64,000 nt of DNA from Aristolochia californica. Lineage: Eukaryota; Streptophyta; Magnoliopsida; Piperales; Aristolochiaceae. Made by a program: the position numbers and the translations under genes. Positions 1-11,241 of the stretch are shown one piece after another. Below the pieces are notes generated by a model. It saw only the letters and a list, made by a program, of their open reading frames with translations, was not told where the DNA came from and did no database searches. The stretch covers positions 22,542,067-22,606,066 of the forward strand of contig JARWKL010000010.1 in assembly GCA_029961685.1 (NCBI GenBank). The letters run 5' to 3'. The first letter of the stretch is position 1. Each line of letters begins with the position of its first letter.

Positions 1-1386
1 TAGGTAACAAAAATTTATTACATTTTCTATCTCTGAGTCTTTCACACAAGTTTGTTACCATAGATGATGGTTCTCAAACCAAAGTCCAAGGGAAAGGTTC
101 CACTTCTGTCACCCCATAACTTCCGCTCACTGATATTCATTTCGTTCCTACTTTCCCTTTGAATCTGTTAGTCAGCTGACAAAATATTTTAATTGCTCTA
201 TTACCTTCTCACCCACTTCATGTGTCTTTCAAGATCTTATAACGAAGCAGGTGATTGGTGGAGGCCATGAATAAGGGGGGCATTACTACTTGGATGTGCC
301 GAAAATAAATATGGAATCTACTATAGAAAATGAGACACATTTATGGCACAATCGGTTGGGACATCCATCTGCACAGTCTCTTCATTATATGTTTCCTTCT
401 CTTAAAGTAAGGTCAGAATTTCATTGTGAGGTTTGTCAATTGAGTAAACATCAAGGGAGTACATACTCTCCTCGTCCAGAAGTCAAAAGTATCACTCCTT
501 TTTTGTTAATTCATATTGATGTTTGGGGGCCCTTGAGTGTCTCCAATATTTCTCAAGCAAAATATTTTATTACATTTATTGATAATTTCACTCGCACAAC
601 TTGGTTGTTTATCGTTAAGGAGCGTTTTGAGATACCATTCATTTTTCAGTAATTTCATGCTATGGTACTCACACAATTTGGTCATAAAATAAAAATTCTC
701 AGGTCTGATAATGGCAAAGAATATGTTTCCAAAGACCTTGACTCTTTGTCAAGAAAATGGCATTATCCATCAAACATCATGCACCTACACTCCTCAAAAA
801 AAGGGTGTCACCGAACGAAAAAATCATCATACGCTTGAGGTAGCTCAAGGTTTATTATGTCATAAAAGTTCCATACTTTTATTGACCTCATGCAGTCCTT
901 ACGGCTTGCTTCCTTTTAAATCGTCTACCATCTACCGTTCTTGGTAATAAATCTCCTTACTCTAGATTATTACCAAATGATGATCCATTTTTATTATCTT
1001 TGAAAGTCTTCGGATGTCAATGTTTTGTTCATAATTCATTACCTAGACATAACAAACTTGACCCTAAATCTATCAAATGTATCTTTTTGGGATACTCTCT
1101 CACACAAAAGGTTTATGTTTGTTATAGTCCTACTCTTCAACATTTGTTTGTGTCCAGGGATGTAACATATTTTGAAGACTCCTTATTTTATTCTGATATT
1201 ATTCCTCCTGGTCTGTCATCAGTACCAGGTTCCCCTCGACTGGTTCTGCCTCGTGATACAGAGATTATTCAACCCCTAGACCAAGTGGCCGACACCACAC
1301 CTACCGAGTTAACAGATCCACCAAAGGTAAGTCCTTCATCACCAGTTATTTTGGCCCTCAATATGATACTCGTCCTATTGCTATAA
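1..1386 (+). pseudogene. copia pol: pre-integrase and integrase remnant
   Basis: Positions 1-290 read, with stops, as the linker between protease and integrase. From about 330 the GAG-pre-integrase zinc finger is clear: LWHNRLGH followed by CEVC gives the HHCC ligands. The integrase core follows with IDVWGP (first Asp), RSDNG (second Asp, about 698-712) and GVTERK (the Glu region, about 806-823). The last two lie in different frames because of a shift near 730. Another break precedes KVFGCQCFVHN (about 1000), which starts the C-terminal integrase region with FLGYS. In life it would insert copia cDNA into chromatin. The catalytic blocks are recognisable but cannot form one protein. Confidence 0.85.
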
Positions 1387-1442
1387 GGAAAGAACCTCGA
1401 TCATGCACTAGACCTTCTACTTCTCATCCTATTTCAAATTTT

Positions 1443-2480
1443 TTGTCTCATCATCGCCTCTCACCTTTATGTTGTCAGTTTCTTTCTTCTATTTCCTCCA
1501 TATCTATTCCACAATCATATCAGGAGGCTCTACAACATCCAGGGTGGAAGGCAACAATGGATGACAAAATGAAGGCGCTTAATGACAATCATACATGGTC
1601 ACTGGTTCCTCTTCCCACAGGAAAAAAACTCGGTGGTTGCAAGTGGGTTTATACTGTCAAATATTATCTGGATGGGTCAATTGCATGACTGAAGGCTCGA
1701 CTGCTTGCCAAAGGTTATACTCAGTGCTATGGAATTGATTATGAAGAAACCTTCTCTGCAGTGGCAAGAATGAACTCGGTACGTATATTATTTTCTCTGG
1801 CGGCCAATTCATCATGGACGATATATCAACTTGATATGAAAAATGCATTTTTTATGGTGATATTAAAGAAGAAATTTACATGCAACAACTACCTGGGTAT
1901 GTGGTTGAGGGGGAGTCCGTATGCCGCCTTAAAATATCTCTATATGGTCTAAATCAGTCCCCTCGGTCATGGTTTGATAAATTTAGTCAAGCCCTGATCC
2001 GGGCCGGCTTTCACAGATGCTCTAGAGATCACTTAGTATTTATTTAAAATACACCGAGAGGTAAGGTGATTCTGGCTGTATAAGTTGATGATATTATTTT
2101 AACTGGGAGTGATTCTGACGGCATTCAGAAAACAAAGAAGAAAATATGTGCTGAATTCAAGACAAAGGATCTTGGACTACTCAAATATTTTTTGGGTATT
2201 GAAGTATTACAATCCAGACATAGGATTGTGCTATCCCAAAGGAAGTATGCCCTTGATGGGATGCAAACCAGCAGAAACTCCTATGGATGCAAATACAAAA
2301 GTATGTGGGGGCACTGGAGAAGATATAGATATTGGAAAATATCAAAGACTAGTGGGACGACTTATTTACCTGTGTGTTACTAGGCCAGATATGTCATATG
2401 CAGTAAGTGTGGTAAGTCAATACATGCACAAGCCACAACTTAGTCATTGGGAAGAATACTACGATATCTGAAAGGAGCTC
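1443..2480 (+). pseudogene. copia reverse transcriptase remnant
   Basis: This matches the Ty1/copia RT family (RVT_2). SYQEALQHPGWKATMDDKM and WKWVYTVK-type blocks lead in, then LLAKGYTQ, YEETFSAVARM and QLDMKNAFF, then LYGL and WFDKF in shifted frames. The active site reads VDDIILTGSD, but the Tyr codon before VDD is TAA (near 2080-2085), so the catalytic YVDD box is itself interrupted. Other stops include TGA right after the DGSIA block (about 1687). GRLIYLCVTRPDMSYAVSVVSQYM, written here only as the conserved VTRPDMSYAVS block, marks the C-terminal end. Non-functional. Confidence 0.88.
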
Positions 2481-2517
2481 CAGGAAGGGGCCTTCTCTAT
2501 ATAAACCATGGTCACTT

Positions 2518-3003
2518 TAACATCGAAGGATTCTCAAATGCAGACTGAACCGGATCACCGAAGGACTAAAAATCTACTTCGAAATTTTGTACGATGGTTG
2601 GAGGGAATTTGGTTACATGGAAAAGCAACAAGCAAAATATAGTAGCATGGTCTAGTGAAAAGTAGAATACAAGGCCATGGCACACACTGTTAGTGAACTC
2701 ATATGGATAAGATCTCTTCTCACCGAATTTGGATTCTATAAAGAAGCTCCACTAGATCTATACTGTGACAATCAAGCAGCAATAAACATTACATTGAATC
2801 TAGTCTTCCATGAAAGAACAAAGCATATTGAAGTAGATTGCCATTTTATACGAGAAAAGTTCCAAGCTGGTTTCTTTTCTTTGAAGCATATATCATCACA
2901 AAGTCAAGTAGCAGATATTCTCACCAAGCCATTCACTCACAAGATTATGTCTACCATATGCAGCAAACTGGGCATTTATGACGTCTTCTCACCCCTAGCT
3001 TGA
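2518..3003 (+). pseudogene. copia RNase H remnant
   Basis: The N-terminal part (about 2518-2676) carries GFSNAD and MVGGNLVTW blocks with several stops. From 2677 there is an uninterrupted stretch of 108 codons with [35 protein letters not shown] and VADILTKP, the usual C-terminus of copia polyproteins. The domain would remove the RNA template during reverse transcription. The frame stops 7 bases before the purine tract and LTR, as expected for copia. Confidence 0.88.
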
Positions 3004-3010
3004 GGGGGAG
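3000..3010 (+). promoter_or_regulatory. polypurine tract of copia C1
   Basis: TTGAGGGGGAG sits directly before the LTR start TGTTACAATG, where plus-strand cDNA synthesis would be primed. The same arrangement recurs before the C5 LTR at 24522. Confidence 0.8.
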
Positions 3011-3446
3011 TGTTACAATGTGGGACCCACCATGGTGCTCAAGCTGGTGGGACACACCAAGAAGAGTCCTCACCCAAGCAAGCATGAGTTAAGGAATTAA
3101 GAAGCATAAGCTGAATTTAGTTAGAAGACTTGAAGATCAAATGGGACCCACAAATATCTCACGAGTTATCAACCTTATCAAGATGAGCTAGAAGATCATG
3201 ATGGACCCAAAAGGATAAGGCCACTAACTGGCCTTCTCCCTTATATTCACGTTAATGAAGAAAGAGTCCTAGTTCAACTCATATTAGTCTTCTAGTAGAT
3301 TGGTTTGAATAGACTTATCTTAGAGAGTTAGAGTCGGAATGTAATTAGGATTGAAAGGCAAAATTGTCTAAGGACTCTACCTCCTCCTCTACTATAAATA
3401 GAGGTGTTGTAATTCAGAATTAATCAAGTTACACATCTCAATCTCA
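3011..3446 (+). repeat. copia C1 3' LTR, truncated
   Basis: It begins TGTTACAATGTGGGACCC, like the C5 LTR at 24522. It has a TATA box (CTATAAATAG, 3392-3401). The right end is lost: from about 3447 the sequence matches the internal part of the G1 gypsy LTR. Confidence 0.8.
3392..3401 (+). promoter_or_regulatory. TATA box in copia LTR
   Basis: CTATAAATAG followed by AGGTG. The identical context occurs in the C5 LTR at 24854-24863, so it is the likely core promoter of this copia family. Confidence 0.65.
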
Positions 3447-3789
3447 TCCTCAGATCTTGATCAATCCTGGTGCAACGTGGGAGCTGATCACTGTAGCAAA
3501 GAAGAGGTAATAATCTATCCCAAACTCGTGTTTCAAGTTAATTCAGAGGGCCAAACCCTCTTTGTCATGATCAATTAAAGAGATCAGCTTGCTCTAGCAA
3601 GCTTAGCATTGTCGTGGAGTATCCTACCTATCATAGCAACTCATTAGGACCATCAAAAGAGGAATTTTCCTCCTGGCCGAGCACTGGTCAAAGAGAAAGA
3701 CTCATATACAGACCCTTGACGTGAAGTGAGCTTAAATTCTGAGTGTTGGAGTCCTAAACCCTCAAGTTCCATGACATGGGACTGTAACA
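3447..3789 (+). repeat. G1 5' LTR, 5'-truncated
   Basis: About 340 bp aligning to 8628-9019 of the 3' LTR, starting near CAGATCTTG and ending TGTAACA just before the primer site. Roughly the first 500 bp of the LTR are missing. Confidence 0.8.
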
Positions 3790-4623
3790 ACTTGGTATCA
3801 GAGCAGGGTAAAATGGGGGATAATATCAGCAATGAGGAAATCCAAATCAGGATACAAAAGATAGAAGATAGCCTTGAAACAGCACACCCAGTGTTGGGGA
3901 AGGTTTGTGGTTTGGAAGAAGAGATGAGCCGAGTCATCAGCATACTAACGGAGTTGAGGGCAGAGAGACATCAGAGTCGGGAGGTGAGAGAAGTTCCTCG
4001 ACCATATCACAGAAGAGGGGAGTAGTGGCCTGGGCACACTGCTGTCAAAGGACCCCAGCGTGGAGGCACAGTTCCAAGGTACACCAAGTTAGAGTTTCCC
4101 TCTTTCAATGGTTTAGTTGATCCCTTAATTTCGTTGCATAGATGTGAAAAAAAAATTGAACCAAGGGACTACTGAATGGGATATGGTGCAACTAGCCTCG
4201 TTCCATATGACAGATGAAGTCATGTTATGGGTTGCTCAAGTAGAGAAAGAGAGACCAGGGATGACTTGGGGAGAATTTAAAAATCTATGCACAGTTAGAT
4301 TTGGCCTTTCCGCCAACAGTAACTCCGTGGGAGAGTTAGTCATATTGCGACAAACTGGTTCGGTGGAACAATATCAAAAATTGTTCCAAGAAAAGTTGGC
4401 TCGTTCTGGTGAGAGGGTATTGGTTGACCAACAGGTCTCCCTATTCACAGCGGGTCTCAATGAGTATTTACGGCTAGAGGTAGAACTCCTTATGCCTACC
4501 GATTTAGCTCATGCAATGAATATGGCACGAGCAATGGAACAACGACAACAGATGCAGCAACGTAAGCCGGGTTGGTCTGGTGAGAGGAACACTTCCTCCA
4601 CATGGCACTATACTTTATCTTAG
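3771..4623 (+). pseudogene. G1 gag remnant
   Basis: The frame opens with an ATG (3771) inside the last 20 bp of the LTR, reads through the primer site as NNLVSEQG, continues to a stop at 4023-4025, and is then broken. The Retrotrans_gag core is intact at 4144-4623: WDMVQLASFHM, WGEFKNLCTVRFG, VEQYQKLFQEKL and LFTAGLNEYLRLEVELL. Gag forms the cytoplasmic particle that packages the RNA. G2 and G3 gags share both the unusual start and these motifs. Confidence 0.85.
3793..3804 (+). promoter_or_regulatory. G1 primer binding site (tRNA-iMet)
   Basis: TGGTATCAGAGC, complementary to the 3' end of initiator tRNA-Met, three bases after the LTR. Confidence 0.92.
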
Positions 4624-4689
4624 GGAGCATTTCCAGCAGCCCTATCCAGACACACTCCGACTACGACTAGGGTAGCCAATCCCCTACCG

Positions 4690-5268
4690 AGCTTTATTAA
4701 AAAATTAATGAGTGCGGAGATGACTGAAAGGCGGTCCAAAAATTTATGTTATAACTGAGATGAGCAGTATCGGGTAGGACACCAATGTAAACAATTATTT
4801 TGGCTCGCGGTGGAGGATTCAGAGGATTCAGAGGAGCTAGAGGATATTATCAAGAAGGAACCACCGGAGATATCCTTGCATACTATTACTCGCCAAAAAT
4901 CGCCTAATACAATGCAAGTCCGAGCTCATGTCATCGACCGAGAACTGGTGGGACTAGTCAACTCGGGGAGTACACACAATTTTTTGAGTTTGACAGCCGC
5001 ACAACATCTCCAGCTCCAAATACACACTCATCCGACAGCCACCGTCATAGTGGCCAATGGCAAGAAGATCCCTAGCTATGGGATTAGTAAGGTGGTAACT
5101 TTTTCCATTGGCTCTACTTCGTTTAATGCTGAATTTTTTGTTATTCCCTTGGCGCGATTTGATATGGCATTAGGCATTAAATGGTTAAAAATGTTGGGGC
5201 CCATTCTATGGGACTTTTCGGCTTTAACCATGAGCTTTGATTTGGATGGGAGTCGGGTGCTCTTATAG
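4690..5268 (+). pseudogene. G1 zinc knuckle and aspartic protease remnant
   Basis: Gag's nucleic-acid-binding knuckle (CYN-DEQYRVGHQCK) has its second Cys codon changed to TGA at about 4756. From 4810 a stretch of 152 codons encodes the retropepsin-like protease: the active-site motif reads LVNSGSTHNFL, where Asp of D(S/T)G is Asn, and FDMALGIKWLKMLGP marks its C-terminal part. Loss of the catalytic Asp would abolish polyprotein cleavage even in an open frame. Confidence 0.85.
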
Positions 5269-5439
5269 AGCTGTCAGGTGGATAGGGCCCACCGCATGCA
5301 CACTTTATAGACACATGAACAACCTAACAGCACTAGTGAGGGTCTGGTTGAGGAGTTCTCTGACCTCTTCTAGGAGCCTTCGGGTTTGCCTCCCCTGAAG
5401 CACAATGACCATAGAATCTGTCTGAAACCATGATCTGAG

Positions 5440-6683
5440 GTAGTGGTCATGCGACCGTACCGTTACCCACACCTTCAGAAGGATGAGATAGAGCATCAGT
5501 GCCATGAGATGTTGAAACAAAGGCTTATTTGTCCCAGTTGCTCCCCGTTCTCTTCACCGGTTTTACTTGTGAAGAAACATGATGGGACATGAAGGTTTTG
5601 CGTGGATTATCGGGAGTTGAACGTGCAGAAAGTAAAAGACAAGTTTTCGATTCCGGTAGTGAATGAGCTCCTGGATGAGTTACATGGGTCGTGGTTATTC
5701 ACTAAACTCGACCTCCGTTCCGGATACCATCAGGTCCGGATGCACCCCTCTGATATCGAGAAGACGGCGTTCGGCACGCACCATGGCCACTTTGAGTTCG
5801 TCATCATGTCGTTCGGGTTATCCAATGCACCCTCCACTTTTCAAGTTTTGATGAACGTGGTATTTAGCCCCTATCTTCGAAAATTTGTTCTTGTATTTTT
5901 CGATGATATTTTGATATATAGCAAGTCGGTTGAGGAGCACTTGCCACACTTGAGGATTGTTTTTGACTTGTTACGAGCCCACCAGCTCTATTTGAAACAT
6001 TCCAAGTGTTCTTTTGTGGCTTCACATGTGGGGTATCTTGGACACATTATCTCACATTTGGGGTTACGGTGGATCCTGAGAAGATCCGAGCTATTCACGA
6101 GTGGCCACAGCCACAGTCGTGTTCTGCATTACGGGGTTTTTTGGGTCTTGCAGGCTACTACCGCAAATTTATTCAGAACTATGGGCCAATGGCAGCACTA
6201 TTGACCAGTCTACTCAAGAAAAATTCCTTTATTTGGAATGAGGAGGCCACCAAGTCATTTGTGGCACATAAAGCTGCCCTCGCATCCGTGTGAGAATTAC
6301 AACTTCCCAAATTTGAAGAAATATTTGTGGTAGAGTGCGACACTTCGGGCGTGGGCATTGGGGCCGTTTTACAGCAACTGGACTATCCTATTGCATATTT
6401 TAGCAGACAATTGGTAGTCCGTCATCACAAGCAGGCCGCCTATGAGCGCGAATTGATTGGGTTGGCCAAGGCGATCCAACATTGGAGGCCTTATATCTGG
6501 GGCCGGGCTTTTCTCATACGCACGGATCACTACAGCCTTAAATTCCTACTAGAACAGCATTTGACGATGTCGCCACAGCAGCACAGGATCAGTACATTGT
6601 TGGGGTTTGACTTCTCCATGGAATATCGTGCATGGAGATTAAATAAGGAGGCAAACGCCTTGTCATGGTGTTTTGAGGTTTAG
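5440..6683 (+). pseudogene. G1 reverse transcriptase and RNase H remnant
   Basis: RT is the best-kept part: 5602-6204 has CVDYREL upstream, [26 protein letters not shown] and the catalytic [10 protein letters not shown] stop (TGA at about 5587) replaces the Trp before RFCVDYR. RNase H continues in another frame at 6006-6293 ([15 protein letters not shown]) and, after a stop near 6291, at 6327-6683 (VECDTSGVGIGAVLQQ, AYFSRQL, YERELIGLAKAIQHW, IRTDHYSLKFLL). These copied the RNA into DNA and degraded the template. Confidence 0.9.
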
Positions 6684-6879
6684 CCAGCCGAGATTTCTCA
6701 TTCCCGACTTGGTGAGAGACGCACATGCCACTGACCCTGCACTGCAGGAACTGCATTAGAAAATTTCAAAAGGGACAATGAATTCGAAGTGGTCCATCTA
6801 GGATTCACTTATTTGTTACAAGCAGCGGTTTTTCCTTCCACCGGAGTCCAAGTTGATTCCAGCTATTCTCTCGGCCTAC

Positions 6880-8109
6880 CATGACAGTACACACGAGGGG
6901 AAACAAAAGACCTTGCACATAATTGGAGCTGATTTTTACTGGCAAGCCATCAAAACCCTCTATGGCGACTTATGTGGGCGACAGTCAGGTCTGCCAGCGC
7001 AACAAAGCTGAGCACTTGAGTCCAGCCGGTCTTGTCCAGCCTCTGGCCTTTCCTACATAGGTTTCGGCCGACATTTCAATGGATTTGTGGAAGGTCTATC
7101 CCTATCCTCCGACAAATCCGTACTTTTCATGGTGGTTGATAGATTCTTCAAGTACGGACACTTTATACCACTGGGTCATCCTTAAACAGCAACATGGGTT
7201 GCTCAGACTTTCCTGGAGCATATAGTTCGCTTACATGGCATTCCAGAATCCATTGTGAGTGACAGAGATGCAATTTTCACGAGCACCCTTTGGCGGGAAC
7301 ATTTTCAATTGAGCGGGACTAAATTGAAGTTCTCCTCCGCCTATCATCCATAGAAAGATGAGCAGACAGAGGTGGTGAACCGCACCATCGAGATGTATCT
7401 ACGGTGCTTGGTAAGTGATCATCCGCGGCAATAGGTTCAATGGCTTCCATGGGCCGAATACTATTACAACACTTCATTCCACTCTGCCTTGCAATCTACT
7501 CCTTTCCGGGTTACATATGGTCGGGATCCACCTCGCCTTCTCTCATACAACCCAGGGTCCACCCGCGTGGACGGGATTGATTAGGCACTCATGGACCGGG
7601 ATCTGCTACTAAAAATTATCAGAGAATGGCTACGACGCGCCCAAGCTCAAATGAAGGATGTCTACGACAAAGGCCACTGTGAGGTCTCCTTTGAGGTTGG
7701 GGAGTATGTGTGGCTACGGCACCAGCCCTACCATCAGCAGTCTCTTGCGGGACCTCCACGTCATAAGCTCTCTCCCTGATTTTTGGGGTTGTTTCCCATT
7801 CTTCAACGTGTGGGACCAGTCGCCTATCAACTTAAATTACCGGACACGGCCAAAATTCATGATGTGTTTCATGTCTCTCTTTTGAAGCCACATTCCGGGG
7901 CGCAGCCTACATCCGCTCCATTCCTACCACCGGTTGATCATGGCGAGGTTATTCTTAACCCAGTCGCGGTGTTACACGCACAGCTGACCAATGACCATTG
8001 GGAGATTCTCGTTCAGTGGACGACACTGACCCCGACACTTCCACATGGGAACATGTCGACATCTTCAAACAGGTCTACCCAGCTTTTGAGCTTGAGGACA
8101 AGCCCTTTC
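6880..8109 (+). pseudogene. G1 integrase with chromodomain-like tail, remnant
   Basis: Integrase core blocks are readable in shifting frames: ADISMDF (first Asp), VSDRDAIFTS (second Asp), SSAYHP followed by a stop where the usual Gln lies, and DEQTEVVNRTIE (Glu). The GPY-type region has YVWLRHQPYH, RVGPVAYQLKLP and KIHDVFHVSLLKPH. The final frame (about 7998-8109) gives WEHVDIFKQVYPAFELEDK, the C-terminal chromodomain remnant typical of plant chromoviruses, which directs integration to marked chromatin. Confidence 0.88.
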
Positions 8110-8125
8110 TCCATGGGGAGGCAGA
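8110..8125 (+). promoter_or_regulatory. G1 polypurine tract
   Basis: Purine-rich CATGGGGAGGCAGA immediately before the LTR start TGTTGTGGACTC. Confidence 0.75.
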
Positions 8126-9019
8126 TGTTGTGGACTCAATAGCACACCGAATCACACAACGAAGGAGGCAACAACAACTCACTCAATAGGATTTATTTCT
8201 TATATTACTTTGAGTAGGATTTATTTCTTATATTGTTTTAAGTAGGAGTTATTTCTAATTACTTTTATATATAGGGGCATTATGGGGAATTATTGTAACC
8301 CTAACCCTAAAACTCCATGACGTGATCTATTTAAGGGAAAGGAATGAATGAAATAGGGAAGCTTTGAGATTTTAGAATAACCTAGTGTAAACAGGTTGAG
8401 ATCACCTCTTGATCTCGAGTTTAGGGTTTACTCCAAAAATCCAACCTATCTTTCATCCTCCATTGCCATCCATCTTCACCCAACTTCATCCATCATCATC
8501 CATACTAAGAAGAGGAACTTCTAGCCCCTTTTTCGAGCCCAAAGAGGAGGTTTATCCTCCTTCTCGGCAGCAGTAGCAAGAGGGGTCTCAATTCCACCCT
8601 TATCGAGCAGAAAAGTGAGGATCTTCATCCTTAGATCTTGTGCAATCCTAGTGCAATGTGGGAGCTGATCACAACAGCAAATAAGAGGTAATAATCTATT
8701 CCAAACTCATGTTTCATGTTAATTCAGAAAGAGGGATTGCACTCTTAGCTAGAGCAGCAACAAAGAGGGTCAAACCCTCTTTGCCGTGAGCAAGAAAAGA
8801 GATAAGCTTGCTCTAGCAAGCTCAGCGTTGTTGTGGGGTATCCTACCTATCATAGCAACTCGTTAGGACCATCAAAAGAGAAGCTTTCCTCCTAGCTGAG
8901 CACTGGTCAAAGAGAAAGACTCATATACAGATCTTTGACATGAAGTGAGCTTAAATTCTGAGTGTTGGAGTCTCAAGTTCCACGCCGTGTTACTCGATCC
9001 ATGACCTGAGACCTTAACA
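8126..9019 (+). repeat. G1 3' LTR (894 bp)
   Basis: Starts TGTTGTGGACTC and ends CCTTAACA. It has a TATA-like CTATTTAAGGG near 8326 that recurs in the G3 LTR and in LTR-B. Its last 390 bp repeat 3447-3789 with substitutions and indels, showing an old insertion. Confidence 0.85.
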
Positions 9020-10499
9020 TCTACACCGTGGGTTCCAGGGGAAAGCCGACCCTGGTTCCATAGGGAGAACGCAGATCCCAAATTCCTTTCTTGATTTTTC
9101 ATTCCAATCGTGAGCTCTAAAGCGCTAACCGAAAACAGATTTTTTTAAAAGAATTTACATTAAGGCTTCCTTCACTACATTCATCAAATAATAAAAATAC
9201 ATATACGCATAACTCCTTTTTAAGTCCTACTCCTGAGTCAACTCACCGCGTCACCTCTGGACTACTCGTTGTGCTATGGAATCCGCAACACAATCACATA
9301 GTAATGCTAGAATGAGCTATGAAGCATGATCTGTCATCCAGACTGGATTGATCAATCATACCAAGTCTAGGCATAATGAATTATAGAGCTTAATTGTTCA
9401 TACCAACTAGATGATACACTTGTAGTGATCAATCAATATGTATGTTAGATTTTTGAAAATTACTAAATTATGGCTAGTTTGGTTGGGAATGTTGTAAATA
9501 GCCCACCAAACATCTTTGACAACATTTATCAAGCATTTACTAGCAAACCAAAAAGCATTCAATAGTCTTTTACTTCAAATTCCTACTCACAACCATTTTT
9601 TAGAGAAAGAGTGTGATTTTGAAATTTCATTACAAATCTCTCAAAATTTCCTCGCATCCTAGTTTACTTTAGCTCCATAAAATTATACTTATCTCAAAAT
9701 AAATTGGAAATTTGAATCTCACTAGGAGAAGGCTAATGGTCCCAACTCAAAGTTGTGAGTTACTTTTCTTTGAATTTCTTTAGCGATTTTCTAGAATGTC
9801 AAATCTAAAAAGGTAAGGCCTACTAGAGCTAGAATCTAGTTATATAACTCTTTGGGAGAGTTTATAATAGTGTAATCGGGTATTACACTTGGCTTAAAAA
9901 TTACCAAGCAAGGGTTCTTGGGCAGTGATTACCAAAAGGGGAACATCGAGAACGAAAATTATTTATGTTATTTTGTAGGTGTGATTGATTATTCTATAAT
10001 TTGCATTAATTTTCATTACTCACTAAAATTTTATTTTATTAATCTCAATTCACCCCCCCTCTTGAGAAGCTACTTGGGCCAATAGAGCCATCTAGAGGAA
10101 ACACCTACAAAGAACCTTGAATACTCAAAGACCTAAATTCAAGACAAATACAAAAATCTCAAGAAATCTAGTTTTCTAAGAGCATAGCAAGCCAAAATTT
10201 AATCCTAAGCTATATGTGTACATTGAAACTTTCATACATGTAATTTCTTCTAAAATTGTCTTTTATCAATGCAGACAAAAGTTTAAAAGCTTTAATTCTC
10301 TTTAGAATGGGATAAATCATGCTTAGAAATCATTTTTTCTTACTAGAAGTGGGCATAATTGATCATTCTATATAGGCTTGATCGATCATTCAAAATGCAA
10401 CCAAAAAGATTTTATAAAACATGATCCATCATCCTATATGGGCATGATTGGTCATACAAAATGCAGGAGGAAAAATTATAAAGCATAACCAATTATCCA
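9020..10499. other. non-coding, probable old copia LTR-type sequence
   Basis: No gene is seen. The stretch is AT-rich with scattered TGATCGATCAT-like words. Around 9900-10110 it holds a GTTCTTGGGCAGTGATTACC block and a CACCCCCCCTCTTGAGAAG block. A similar pair of blocks lies at about 38780-38990, suggesting two remnants of one copia (SIRE-like) LTR family. That assignment is inference. Confidence 0.35.
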
Positions 10500-11160
10500 T
10501 GATGACACCATTGCCACTTGGCTCGTCGATAGGATTAGAGGAACTATCGACATCAGATTATGTGCTCAGGTTTTCCTTGCTAACAGTTGTACTACTATTG
10601 GGGTGTGCTTCAAGTGATATGGCTGGTGTAGTACTTGTTGAAGTCTCCATAGTAAAATATTTAATTGGAACATCAACCCACTCTGAGATCTCAATAACAG
10701 CCTTTGCACGATCAAAAGAGACTACTCCATTTCTGCTCTAAGAAAAGTGCAGATTTGCCTTGATTGGGGAAGACAATATGCGAGATGAATACTTCTCACT
10801 AGCATTTGACAGTCTAGAAACAGCATATAGTTCATTAACCCACAAGCCAGGATGTGTAAGCACTTCTTGTACAAGAACAAGAGCTTGCTCCCACAAATCA
10901 GCACAAGGGTCTTCAAAATTTTCACGAGAGATCAATCCCATAAAATCACGATCATCAGTTACGGTCCCAGAAGCACCAACTATAGTCCAGGCTGATAAAC
11001 CACCCAATCTATCTACTTGAGCCGCTGGACTCTGCCCTTTCACTCTCAACCCTTGACTGACCTCATTAATACAACCAACCGGCCAACTTTCACCCTTGGC
11101 AACTTCATCTTTGCATTCTAACCCAACAAAAAGATTGCCAAATTCAACCTCTGATTCCAA
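10500..11160 (-). pseudogene. Hsp70-17 (GRP170-like)-derived fragment in X1
   Basis: The minus-strand frame 11160-10738 contains DDRDFMGLISRENFEDPCAD, LWEQALVLVQEVL and VNELYAV, resembling the nucleotide-binding-domain segment of ER-lumenal plant Hsp70-17. It continues with SNASEKYSSRILSSPIKANL. Beyond its stop, EISEWVDVPIKYF and a Ser/Thr-rich linker follow, as in the substrate-binding half of the same protein. Non-adjacent parts of the host protein are joined, so this looks like a processed or recombined copy. Its first 55 codons (from 11160) are not recognised. Confidence 0.65.
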
Positions 11161-11241
11161 GCTATCACCAAGATTTATAGACGAATTGCTTTTGTTGTCA
11201 CAAAAATGAAGACTAACTCCACCTTCTGTTTTAAAATCTTG

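Larger units (their letters stand above)
1..3446 (+). mobile_element. Ty1/copia retrotransposon C1, 3' part, decayed
   Basis: The order is pre-integrase zinc finger, integrase, reverse transcriptase, RNase H, purine tract and 3' LTR, as in Ty1/copia (Pseudoviridae), where integrase precedes RT. Gag, protease and the 5' LTR lie left of the window. Many stops and frameshifts break the polyprotein, so it is dead. At about 3447 the LTR changes abruptly into the LTR of the following gypsy element. Confidence 0.9.
3447..9019 (+). mobile_element. Ty3/gypsy chromovirus G1, decayed
   Basis: Truncated 5' LTR, tRNA-Met primer site, gag, protease, RT, RNase H, integrase with chromodomain-type tail, purine tract and a full 3' LTR (894 bp). 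This domain order and the ELEDK tail identify a plant chromovirus. Frameshifts and stops occur throughout. No target duplication can be read because the 5' end is replaced by copia LTR sequence. Confidence 0.92.
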
